DNA of 64,000 bases from Epinephelus fuscoguttatus. Lineage: Eukaryota > Chordata > Actinopteri > Perciformes > Serranidae. The notes beneath the pieces are model-generated. The model did no database searches, was not told the origin of the DNA, and saw only the letters and a list, made by a program, of their open reading frames with translations. Position numbers and translations under genes: made by a program. The stretch spans positions 16,073,035-16,137,034 of the forward strand of contig NC_064772.1 in the NCBI RefSeq assembly GCF_011397635.1, written 5' to 3'. Shown piece after piece: positions 52,101 through 60,407 of this stretch; positions within the stretch are counted from its first letter, which is position 1, and every line of letters begins with the position of its first letter.

Positions 52101-55100
52101 GAATGGACTTTGATGTGTAAAATTCCCCTTTAATCTCTGTAGGATCTCTCACACTCTGAGAGTTATTAAGGTCACAGTTGGATTGCCACATGCAGAAGAA
52201 ATGTATTTGATTGTTTTTGCCATTTTGGTTAATGGGACTCAGTGTGTCGGGATAAACATCAACTGGTAGAGGTGGGTGTGATTGGAAATTTTTTTATACT
52301 GGTCCCTGAGTCATGGCTCCAATACTAGCCAAACCCTTTATTGCATTGCTCCCAAAGTCCTGATTTTTTTTTATTCACTCAATATCATTTGTTAAAGTTT
52401 AACAAGGAGGAAACAGCAGCATAAAAACCCAGTTTTTAAACAGTAAATCTTGAAATGTGTAACAGTAATCAACATCTTAAGACAAACGTGATTAAGAGCA
52501 TAAACCCTAATTATTTGGTCAATTAGACAGTTTTAATTTAAGAGCAGGAGGAACAAAGGAAAGTTCATGTCTTTTGGTCCTACTTGTGGCGCTACGAAGC
52601 AAAGCAAGAAAATGAAAGTTGAGGCTGCAGGCAGGAAACCGTGCAGAGGTGATGAACTGACTTTGAGTATGTTTCTGAAGGCGCACAGGGTGGCCTCATC
52701 TCGCCTCTCACTCAGTGATCGGAGAGAAGAATGTAGATGATCCTGAAGCACCGTTTTGGTACCCCCTCTAGCTTCTTGGATAGGCCTTTTGACAGCCCAG
52801 ACCAAAATGGGCTGGAATACTCAATGATTGGGCCAATGAAGGTCAGGTATATTTGGCAGCTCTTTTGGCAACACTGAGGTAATGGATCCTTGGCTGTGTC
52901 TTCCAGAACATATATTTATTGTGGGCATCCCATAACAGATCAGATGATTGCCGAACTCCAAGCAGTTGAAAGGAGGAGATTTTTCTTTATGTTTTGACCA
53001 GAAAGTGTTGGAGACGGAGGATGTTGTCCTCTTTCCTGGCGCTGATTATCATATCGATGGTCTCAGCTCCATTCATTGAAAGTGAAAACTCTTGTCCCCA
53101 TTCAGCTACAGAATCCAAGCCCCTCTGAGTCAGACCAAAAGGAGACTTCATCAGGAGCTCTGTAAATATAAGGTCATTCGCATATTTCACAGGGATAAAA
53201 GAGGGAGGGAGACATGAATCCAGGCTGTTGATGCCTGGCCTTAGTACGTTTTTTTCTATTGAAAAAGCCAAACTTTTCAAACATTGAGGGCCCTATTTAG
53301 ATGGTCTAAAACGCAAAGTGCCAGGCGTGTGGCGCATGGGCGTGTCCCAGTCACTTGCTAGTTAGACAGCGCGTTTTCAGACTGCGCGCCATGGCGGAGA
53401 GTCTAAAAGGGTTGGACTGTGAATTAGTCATGGGTGTGTTTTGGGCGTATCATTCAATAAGCCAATCAGAGTGTCAGCTCTTATTCCCTTTAAAAGAGGC
53501 GCACGGCAGAGAGCTACTTAAATGTCGGACCTACCAACTGGAAAGAGTGAGCGTTTTACAGCTGAGGAGATGATAAATGTATCTCTATATCACATCACAT
53601 ATAACATCTGATGTCAGATCAAAGGGGATTGGCACCGTTTGGCACGTTTGGCACGCGTAATGGAAACCCAACCTGATTTGATTAACAAAGCTGCAATCTA
53701 ATAAGTTCGCATCCCTCTCAGCCAACCACAAACAGCCACAGCATCAGATAGGGAGTATATATTCAGCATCTGTCATCTTAGAAAAGTCAAAGGAAAAGAA
53801 ACAGAATGATTCTGCGAGAGAGAACGAGAGAGCGCGCGCATGAGAGAAACGCTGTTTTAACCCAGGAGGTTAGAGAGCCCAGTTCCCTCTCCAGCATCCT
53901 GAACCCCCCTGCCGAAGGTGCAGGAAGGGCTGCACCCGGGCCCGTCTGGTCTGGCTGCGTGCTGGCTGCGGAGCTGGGGTCCTCCTCCTCCTCCTCCTCC
54001 TCCTCCTCCTGACAAGATGATCTTCAGTTTTGCGTTCTAAAAGCTTTTTTTTTTACACATACATTTGTACTTGTAGGGCTATAAGTTTACGTTTTTAGTT
54101 CACAGAAGCTGGTTATTGTTGTGTTTATGTCATAATAAAGTTTATCAAATGTTTTCACATCTTTGATTTTGTGATTTACATGCCAAAATGAAATTCAATT
54201 GGGAAAGACAAGTTCATTTTACAGGCTATGCATCATCAGCCCATGGAAGTCTGCTCGCAGTTGCGTATATTCGGACACTGCCAGCAGATGTCCCGGATTA
54301 TGATGACCATTATTACTGCGATTAGATCATTCTGATTAATGACTGACCATTAAGAGGTGTTTCTGATAAATATTTTAATGTGCACAATAATAACCTTTCA
54401 CATTGTAATCATATTTTTATTTGTTTCTTTTGTATCTTTTGCATGTGTGGCTGCTCCGTGTGTGTCTGAGCAGAGTGCACGCGCGTTGTGCACCCGCCTA
54501 GAGACGCATATTACTAACTTGTTTAACAGCGAAATACTGCGCCGTTGACTTTAGACCAGGTTTTTGTTGGTCATCTAACTATCAACGCGCCATGACTGCG
54601 CCTGACCACTCCTCATTTTTAGACCAACACACCCAGAGAAGCGCAAGTTCATTTGCTAAGAGGGCGTGAAAATGACAACTGCGCCTGCATCTAAATAGCA
54701 ATGACACTTGCGACATGGATTATGCGCCGTCCGCTTTAGACCATCTAAATAGGGCCCTGAATCTTTAAACACAAGCAGTGTTTTACAAGAAGAACAACAA
54801 CAAGATAGACTTTATTAATCCCTAAGGAAAAATTAAGTTTTTTTTCACTCTGTCATCATATACACACAGGCCTGAAATACACACACATGCACAAACAGGA
54901 TCTATAAGCATTAAATGGAGAGATGTCAGAGCGAGGGGGCTGCCTTGGACACGCGCCCCGAGCATATGTTGATTGCATTAATTGTCCCTGTGATTCAGAG
55001 CTATATTGGGCCCAGTACATCAGGCCTGACCTGACATGAACCCAAATAGTTTGACCTGAGCCTTAACCACAGCAGCAGTTTTGTGCCTAAAAAATTTGAA

Positions 55101-56435
55101 TTTCCATTAGATTAAAAACATTTATTACAAGCTAAAGCAAGCTGACGTTTTTTTAGTGGAGTAACCGACATTTGTGACACAATCTCCGACATTCTCCTTA
55201 TCATACCAAATGTTCAGCACAGCCCAAAGACTGTCATATGCCATGTATAAAATGGAGATTGTATAACATTTCTCCTCATTAATGAGAGGTGGGAGTTGGG
55301 ATGGGTTGATGGCGACACAGCCCATACGTTTTTATAGAGGGGGGTGAAAATATTGAAATAGAGCCACTGAATGAAACCCTACTGTCCAAAAGGACTTAAC
55401 TTCAGGGCGGTGGCAAAGTATATGAATCAAAGTGCCATACATTATTCAGGACGTTACACAGACTATGAGGTCTACGACAAAAAACAGCCCGGCATGGCCC
55501 AAACCCGGCAGGTCAGGAAGGGCCCGATCAAGTTCAGGCGGAGAATCAAAGCTCTACCTTGACTACCTTTGTGACTGTAGCACTTGCAGTATCCCACATG
55601 TGTTGGCCACTTCACATGCTAATCATGCTAATCATTAAGCAGAGTCCAGGGAACATAAACTGACCAGTGGTTCAACCTCTGTTCTCTGTTTCCAACACAG
55701 ACCACGTCCAGAATGAAGAGAACTACGCTCAGGCTCTGGACAAATTTGGCAGCAACTTCATCAGCCGGGACAACCCCGACCTGGGGACGGCCTTCGTCAA
55801 GTTCTCCTCCCTCACCAAGGAGCTGTCTGCCCTGCTGAAGAATCTGGTGAGCTCAACATGTCAACACATCTGATGTCATTAAAATGAACAGCGCTCTGCA
55901 TTTGTGTGAGTGCTAGTCCTCACATGGATAGAAAGAGGGAAATTCTTCATAAAGAGTTTATTTTTTCCTGTCTTCTGTAAGTGGTTTAGGATTTGGGTTT
56001 AAGGTTAAGATTAGGATTAGGACAGTGGTCAGGCATGTAGTGGAGAAGTTGAAGAGGTTATTGATCAATGTAGTCAGTAAAAGCTTGACAAATGTAATAG
56101 AAGAGGTGTAGGTGCCTACAGGTTCATCTGTCTCAACACTTTTAAAAACTGTTTAAAATTTGCCCACACAGTCAGAACCGTCATCAAAGTCGGACAGTAT
56201 AGCTGACTGCAGCTATATCCACCTCCGAGCTTTGTATTTTTTTCCAGCCGAGGCTCTTATCTGCCTGCCGTGGATTTCCCCTGACGTTTCTGTTGAATAA
56301 TGTGTCCTGTTTGAATCCTCTGTGAGTGATTGTTGTTGGAAGAAGAGCCAGTCTCCGCTCTCCCTCTCTTCCTGTGTGGCTGACAGCGAGATTAGACTCC
56401 ATAAATACACTTGGCAGCACCAGGAACAACTGTGT

Positions 56436-56473
<38 letters not shown>

Positions 56474-59400
56474 ATAAACCTTCCTAAATCACCCACCTGT
56501 TGGTGCTACCTGCATATTGCAGGACAGTGAAATTATCTGTACACATTCCTCTCTTAGTCTCTCCTTTTCTCTCCCTCTTGACTATTCCATTTTGAGTGTT
56601 TTATTGAGTGAGTCTTTTAGGACTTCAATAACTGCGCCCCAAGGGCTGCTGGTATGTGCGTGCTCTACAAATGAGAATTGATGAATAGTGCTTGTCCTGG
56701 ATGTCCTACATGTGTTATCGGCTTAAATTTAAGGATTTTATAGACAAATCTGGCCGCGTTGTTGCCAGCTTTTCAGCATCTTTCTCAGTGGTAATTTCCT
56801 CTTTGAGAGTCGTATACTAAAAGAGACGTTGCCCGCTTCCAGGATGGGCTGTTAGACCACACCGGCAGCCGGCCAGTACAGGATTGATTCTGACGTTGGC
56901 CATATGCAAGACAGGCACTTAAGAAGCACATTAGCGCCCATTAAGCGTTGTTTGCTTCCTTGACCGCTGCTGTGTGTCTGTGTGGGCTTGGCTAACAACA
57001 ACATGGACTTAAATGCTTAGCACTGTAGTAAATGACCTTGCTGATCCTAATGGTTAGAGCTGCTGAGCATAACTGTGGCAACCCGAGCTGTTGGCAACAA
57101 GCTTTTGCTAATTCTTCAATAGACTAACTTGCACTTTTGCTATTATGTTGCTGATTTCTTCAGTCAGCAGCAGCATGGCTGTGTTGATGCATTGCTCTGT
57201 AGGTGAAAGGTTAAGGGCAGCGTTATTCTGTATTTTTTTATCGTCCACAAATCCCATTAACAGACCAAACCCAGTGCTTTCGGTGCTTAACAATTTCCCT
57301 TCATTGTCACCATTACTCGAACCCAAATCCATTTGTTCTCACTGCAGATTTAATTCTTTAAAGCTGCTCTAATCACATTATTTTATATTGATAATGGATA
57401 AAATGACAGTATGGAATGAGGCTTGCCAAAGTATCGTGTTACCAGTGTTACAGAGATACAAAGATTACACAGCAATTACATTACTTACCCACCACTCCTA
57501 CTGTTGTTTTACTTTTTTTAAAGAAAGAATAAAATCCATTTTGCTCATGTTCATCAAGTTTTAAAAAAAAACCCTGTAATTTGTGAAATACGTAGTGTGT
57601 TATTAACACTTAGTCAGATGTGGGACGCCACCATTATGAACTGAAAGTGTCTCCTACGTAAAGCAGCAGCTGAGTCGCAGCACAGAGTAGCAGGAGTCAA
57701 ATTTCACTTAATCATGTGAAAAAATTAAGGAGAGTTGACGACAACATGATGATGATGATTTGGTGTCAAAGCGTAAAGTAAAAGCGCCTATTAACCAATA
57801 TATCAGATTTAAATCCAAAGCTAATAGGCACCCTGATAACGACAATGAGGCAGTCTGTAAAAGTTGTCTGATGAGGGTGAAAGTCTCTGGAGGCAACATC
57901 TCTAATCCACACATCACAAGAGCGAGGCTGCCAAAGTGGCCCTACAACGAATGTAAGGAGTAGATCTAAAGATCCAACGTTTAAGATCAAAGTAAGCACT
58001 CTAAAGATATTGAGTGTCAGTGGAAACATTTCCCCACGCTGGCATCCCCATATGGAATAGGGAAGGGGTCACCTGAAGTGCAAACTCAAAGAGAATCATC
58101 ACCTGACTTTGCAGTTCCCCTCACCTGTATGTAGCACTTTAGCATCTTTCAGCTCATTGTTTTGGTTTTATTGCCTGCAACTTCTGTAATGTTTTGGTTC
58201 ACTCTTACTGCTCTCATTGTGTCAAAAGTCAGCTTTGTTAAAACCCAAAGTTAGCTACCTGTTCAGCACCAAATGAAAGATGGACAAAGTTAGCAACTAG
58301 CCAGATGACACAGAGAAACATTTAGCAGCTCAAGAGTCAGATATTTCTCCCAGGAGCTGATTGGAAAAACAAAACTAAAAAGAGCAGTAAATGTCTGACT
58401 GACATTTATCAGGTGACCAGACTCCAAATGAAAGTTCATGTTGCTCTGTAGTTGCTGGATGTGTGAATAGACGGATGTTTGCTAACATATTTGCTATAAT
58501 GACTTAATGAGGCGATAATATGTCAGTGTTGTGTTTACAGCTTGTTCTGCTGGCCCCAGATGGTGCAAAAATAAGTTAATGCTGCTTTGGTAAATGGACT
58601 TGCACTTGTGTAGCGCCTTTCTTGTCTTCGCACCACTCAAGCACTTTCACAACACGTCACATTCACCCATTCACAGACATTTATACAGTGATGGCCAAGG
58701 CTACCATACAATGTGCCACCTTGTATATATTACTACTACTTAACCATTCACATGCACTCACAATTTGGGGTAGTATATCCCTCAGTATATTGCTGAGGGA
58801 CTAGACTGGAGTTCAAACCACCAGTTTTCTGATGAGTGGACGACACGCTCTACCTACTGAGCCACAGCTGTCTGCTTTAAAAATGAGCCACAGTTATGCA
58901 GTTTCATTTTTTTTAGCAGGTGTGAATTATAGTTTTTAGCAAATGTTACTAAAACAGGAATAAGTAGTGCATTTACTGGAAACTACTTTCAGCTGCAGCT
59001 AAATACACATTTGGGGACCTACTGAGTATTTAGAGCAACAGGACAGTGCAGACAGACAGATGGATAGAGAGAGACAGACAGGCAGACAGACAGATAGACA
59101 GATGTACGTCATTAATCCCAAGTTGGGAAATTCTTTCGTTACAGTTGCAGATACACATATCACACTAGAAGAGAAAAAAATATGTGTCAATAGAAGAGTG
59201 AACCTCAGCATACATTTAAGAATAAGATACATATGTATATCATTTTTATGGAAATGACAGTACCAGCGTTCGTGTAAATGCCGTTGCCCAGTAGACACGT
59301 GGATCACTGATGTTTTTTTGATTGTTTTTGGACAACAATGTCACAGGAGTGAGTTATATCAAGCGTCTGCCGCAGAGACAACACTGGTTTGTAAGATCAG

Positions 59401-60407
59401 CCTTATCTTACAAAGAATCTGCCTTTGTACTGTGTTATGATTTGTTATCTATATTTTCTTGTGACAACAGCTGCATTATAACTCCCTGTGTGTTCTGTGT
59501 GTCCTCTCACAGCTCCAGAGCCTCAGCCACAATGTGATCTTCACTCTGGACTCGCTGCTGAAGGGCGATTTGAAAGGCGTGAAAGGGGTAAGATTTACTG
59601 TAAAACAGTTTCTGTTCCTGACTTTTTTTCCCGCTCTCTCTTGACCCTCCCGTGGCACCGCTCAGCAGGACAGGAGACATAGATGCCTCGTCAGCACATC
59701 TCTCTATTAATCTGTATGCTGAGTGTAAGCGAGAAGAGACCACAGAGACAGGGGAGAGCTCTCTGTTTAAAAGCTCACACTGTAAATCTTGCAGAAGTAA
59801 ACACTGCCTTTGTGCTGCGCTTGAGGCGAGTGGCGAGTAACTGGGTCATGAACCATTGATGTTTGGGGTTCAAAGGGGGGCGTGGTCACTCGCTCACCGT
59901 CCAGGGCATAAATCGTGAGCGAAGTGAGACGTTTGCAGAACTCTGCAAGTAACTCCGTCCCCACGGTGACCCCTCTGCAGTTTGCTGATGCTTGTTCTCT
60001 TGTGTCTCTGCAGGACATAAAGAAGCCCTTTGATAAAGCATGGAAAGACTACGAGGCCAAGTTGTAAGTGGATAATTAAAGTTCGCTGTTGTAATACAGC
60101 ATACTTTCACCATCCAGCTCATTACAGAGCACTGAATAATGGATCAAACACTGTTGATAATGTGCTGCAATATTGTTTGTACCCTCCGGAAAACATTGCA
60201 CACATTGTAGAACAACAAACCTGCACGCATGATGCAAACGAAGACACAGCCAGTAATTGTCCTCTCCTCTGTGTCAGTACAAAGATCGAGAAGGAGAAGC
60301 GAGAGCACGCCAAGCAGCACGGGATGATCCGCACTGAGATCACCGGGGCTGAGATCGCAGAGGAGATGGAGAAGGAACGGCGTCTCTTCCAGCTCCAGAT
60401 GTGCGAG
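21358..60407 (+). CDS. asap1: ASAP1, Arf GTPase-activating protein (N-terminal part; continues beyond the window)
   Basis: ASAP1 is a multidomain Arf GAP (BAR, PH, ArfGAP, ankyrin repeats, Pro-rich, SH3) that stimulates GTP hydrolysis on Arf proteins and shapes membranes at focal adhesions, invadopodia and the endocytic system. Six coding exons give residues 1-200, the first part of the BAR domain: 21358-21483, 48862-48934, 55701-55846, 59513-59587, 60014-60063 and 60278-60407. All have GT-AG borders and matching phases. Motifs such as NEENYAQALDKFGSNF, SRDNPDLGTAFVKFS and HGMIRTEITGAEIAEEMEKE fit ASAP1 better than ASAP2 or ASAP3. The remaining roughly 900 residues are downstream of the window. 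The a or b teleost duplicate cannot be decided. Intron 1 is about 27.4 kb, typical for regulatory first introns. Confidence 0.95.
21838..21853. repeat. poly-C tract
   Basis: Sixteen consecutive C. Likely length-variable and a possible assembly weak point. Confidence 0.9.
22059..22102. repeat. (TG)22 microsatellite
   Basis: Uninterrupted TG dinucleotides. It creates Cys/Val-repeat open frames that are not genes. Confidence 0.97.
25367..25734 (-). mobile_element. tRNA-headed SINE-like element, reverse orientation
   Basis: Read on the minus strand it begins GCACGGTGGTGTGGTGGTTA, with a pol III A-box-like core and, about 35 bases on, a B box GGTTCAATCCC. It ends in a (GAAT)n-type tail, seen as CATTCATTCATTCA at 25368 on the plus strand. 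The same element occurs in the opposite orientation at 49939-50326. Flanks TGCCATGAAATT (25345) and TGCAATGATAATT (25732) may be a decayed target-site duplication. Confidence 0.8.
26820..26845. repeat. poly-A tract (26 A)
   Basis: Homopolymer. No recognisable retroposed body lies directly upstream, so I treat it as a simple repeat. Confidence 0.9.
27938..28240. mobile_element. short inverted-repeat (MITE-like) element nested in the previous one
   Basis: GGTTGCAGCGGTATACC at 27938 is imperfectly mirrored by CCATACCCTGAAACCGCAAC ending at 28240. About 300 bp, AT-rich, without coding potential. Confidence 0.5.
28495..28780. mobile_element. CpG-rich MITE-like element nested in the same block
   Basis: ACTCGGGCG at 28495-28503 is inverted at 28772-28780 (CGCCCGAGT). 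The interior is strikingly CpG-rich against AT-rich flanks, which could be mistaken for a CpG island. The open frames across it (28549-28836) show no domain. Confidence 0.55.
31048..31066 (+). repeat. short telomere-like tract
   Basis: GGGTTAGGGTTAGGGTTGG, nearly three TTAGGG units. Too short to call an interstitial telomere fusion. Confidence 0.7.
32860..33020. repeat. dispersed repeat fragment, family with copy at 38717-38815
   Basis: AAATATCTCAACAACTATTG then GATGGATTGCC is shared with TGAAATATCTCAACCAACTC then GTTGGATGGAT near 38720, followed in both by a motif around ACATTCATGATTCCC or ACATTAATGGTCCCC. A possible third relic of the family is GATGGGAATGTCATTAGTTT near 63808. Confidence 0.5.
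38126..38717. mobile_element. second, decayed copy of the CCTGTTTACACCTGG-type inverted-repeat element
   Basis: The right end (TGTTAATACTAGATGTAAAC then AGG, about 38693-38716) is a variant of the terminal repeat of the 27716-29207 element, and GATCGGATC/GATCCGATC blocks are inverted inside both ends (38185 area and 38675 area). The left end is degraded. Confidence 0.45.
40200..40800. promoter_or_regulatory. CpG-rich patch inside ASAP1 intron 1
   Basis: CpG dinucleotides cluster here (GAGTCGACGCGTGAGACGGC at 40313, and GGTGGCGGAGAAG further on) in an otherwise CpG-poor intron. It holds a 126-codon plus-strand frame (40308-40688) with no recognisable domain. Possible alternative promoter or first exon of a shorter ASAP1 transcript, or a CpG-rich repeat. 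No diagnostic promoter motif was found. Confidence 0.3.
41866..42536. mobile_element. foldback element with arms of about 300 bp
   Basis: The left arm (41866-42156) is the inverted copy of the right arm (42238-42536) along nearly its whole length. The innermost part is a perfect 22-base match, 42134-42155 against 42239-42260. Further matched blocks include GATTGTTTTGGTGT at 41933 and ACACCAAAACAATC near 42452. The loop is about 80 bases. No coding capacity; this is a foldback/MITE-type element. Confidence 0.85.
47138..47545 (+). repeat. diverged direct repeat (two copies about 300 bp apart)
   Basis: Copy 1 (about 47143-47235) contains CAAAATGGCGCCTATTCAGT and TTTCTAGCTTCTGG. Copy 2 (about 47440-47533) contains CAAAATGTGGTGCCTATTTA and TTTCTAGCTTTTGG, with GGGTATGTG and GGGGTATGTG closing each. 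They are aligned in the same order with small indels, so this is an old tandem duplication, probably inside a dispersed repeat. Confidence 0.6.
48862..48934 (+). CDS. asap1: ASAP1 coding exon 2
   Basis: 73 nt, residues 43-66 plus one base. Encodes ALDQDRTSLQKVKKSVKAIY then SSGQ. Acceptor TTTTCTCAG, donor GTGAGA. Confidence 0.95.
49927..49938. repeat. target-site duplication, left copy
   Basis: TAATACATCAAA, repeated exactly at 50327-50338, flanking the SINE-like element. Confidence 0.9.
49939..50326 (+). mobile_element. tRNA-headed SINE-like element with a perfect 12-bp target-site duplication
   Basis: The head GGCAGCACGGTGGTGCAGTG contains an A-box-like core, followed by a degenerate B box (TTTTGAACCC). 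The body matches the reverse-oriented copy at 25367-25734, and the 3' end has AATGAATGAATT. TAATACATCAAA occurs directly before the element (49927-49938) and directly after it (50327-50338), the mark of LINE-type target-primed integration. Confidence 0.9.
50327..50338. repeat. target-site duplication, right copy
   Basis: TAATACATCAAA, the exact repeat of 49927-49938. Confidence 0.9.
52530..53280 (-). pseudogene. non-LTR retrotransposon (LINE) reverse-transcriptase relic
   Basis: On the minus strand, 53280-52987 encodes FIPVKYANDL (compare the YADD-type catalytic box of LINE reverse transcriptases) followed by TQRGLDSVAEWGQEFSLSMN. After a break, 52860-52533 encodes an IEYS-PFWSGL-SKGLSKKLEGV-type segment and LSERRDEATLCAF, typical of the C-terminal end of L2/CR1-like LINE proteins. 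One catalytic Asp reads as Asn, and frameshifts and stops interrupt the frame, so it is inactive. It ends where the 24-bp TIR element begins (53287). Confidence 0.75.
53287..54758. mobile_element. DNA-transposon-like element, 1.47 kb, perfect 24-bp terminal inverted repeats
   Basis: AGGGCCCTATTTAGATGGTC (plus TAAA) at 53287-53310 is exactly inverted at 54735-54758. CAGGGCCC-like ends are seen in fish hAT-type elements; this assignment is tentative. The interior holds a 68-codon frame (53806-54012) ending in a poly-Ser tract from a TCC repeat, with no transposase domain recognised. Perfect ends suggest a relatively young or selected insertion. No clear 8-bp target duplication was found. Confidence 0.8.
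53980..54010. repeat. (TCC)n microsatellite
   Basis: About ten trinucleotide units inside the TIR element. They give the Ser tract of the overlapping frame. Confidence 0.93.
55701..55846 (+). CDS. asap1: ASAP1 coding exon 3
   Basis: 146 nt, residues 67-115. Encodes DHVQNEENYAQALDKFGSNF, then SRDNPDLGTAFVKFSSLTKE, then LSALLKNL: BAR-domain helix 1 and the loop after it. Acceptor CCAACACAG, donor GTGAGC. Confidence 0.95.
56431..56471. repeat. (TG)n microsatellite
   Basis: TG repeat interrupted once by TA, in ASAP1 intron 3. Confidence 0.95.
57700..57965 (+). pseudogene. BED-type zinc-finger relic of a hAT-like transposase
   Basis: The plus-strand frame reads VSKRKVKAPINQYIRFKSKA, then DNDNEAVCKSCLMRVKVSGG, then NISNPHI. 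This matches the start of BED fingers in fish hAT transposases (VWxYFxFK, DDNEAxCKxCxxxV, GNTSNLxxHL). The Cys-x2-Cys pair is intact, but the Leu and the second His of the NLxxHL part are lost and the frame ends soon after. No downstream catalytic domain is seen. It lies in ASAP1 intron 3. Confidence 0.7.
58590..58872 (-). mobile_element. tRNA-derived SINE-like element, reverse orientation
   Basis: On the minus strand it begins with TGGCTCAGTAGGTAGAGCGT, a good tRNA-type A box, and then GGTTTGAACTCC, a B-box-like motif, about 40 bases later. The body reads as a common fish repeat ending in AGTCCATTTAC at the far end. It differs from the 49939 family. The tRNA part is not a functional tRNA: no acceptor stem closes it. 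Confidence 0.75.
59045..59150 (-). repeat. (GACA)n tract with LINE-tail-like motif
   Basis: GACAGACAGA-type repeats (59050-59104) run into ATTAATCCCAAGTTGGGAAA at 59111, a motif often found at 3' ends of fish LINEs next to simple repeats. A similar motif, TTTATTAATCCCTAAGG, is at 54811. Orientation would be minus. No coding part remains here. Confidence 0.45.
59513..59587 (+). CDS. asap1: ASAP1 coding exon 4
   Basis: 75 nt, residues 116-140, phase 0 at both ends. Encodes LQSLSHNVIFTLDSLLKGDL then KGVKG. Acceptor CTCTCACAG, donor GTAAGA. Confidence 0.95.
60014..60063 (+). CDS. asap1: ASAP1 coding exon 5
   Basis: 50 nt, residues 141-156 plus two bases. Encodes DIKKPFDKAWKDYEAK and splits the following Phe codon. 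Acceptor CTGCAG, donor GTAAGT. Confidence 0.94.
60278..60407 (+). CDS. asap1: ASAP1 coding exon 6
   Basis: 130 nt, completing F157 and running to residue 200. Encodes TKIEKEKREHAKQHGMIRTE, then ITGAEIAEEMEKERRLFQLQ and MCE, essentially identical to mammalian ASAP1. Acceptor TGTCAG, donor GTAGGT. The next expected exon, beginning YLIKVNEIK, was not found before 64000. Confidence 0.95.

Larger units (their letters stand above)
48935..55700. other. ASAP1 intron 2 (6.8 kb)
   Basis: No coding exon recognised. It contains a SINE, a LINE relic and a long TIR element, listed separately. The rest (50340-52500 and 54850-55700) shows nothing I can name. Confidence 0.6.
55847..59512. other. ASAP1 intron 3 (3.7 kb)
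   Basis: Apart from the microsatellite, the hAT relic, the SINE and the GACA tract listed separately, I see nothing nameable. Confidence 0.6.

Noticed and set aside
52987..53280. Functional reverse transcriptase gene
   Set aside because: The catalytic box is altered (YAND rather than YADD) and frames are broken before and after; it is a LINE relic.
59060..59110. CRISPR-like or satellite array in the GACA repeats
   Set aside because: Plain tetranucleotide microsatellite with no spacers, in a vertebrate intron.
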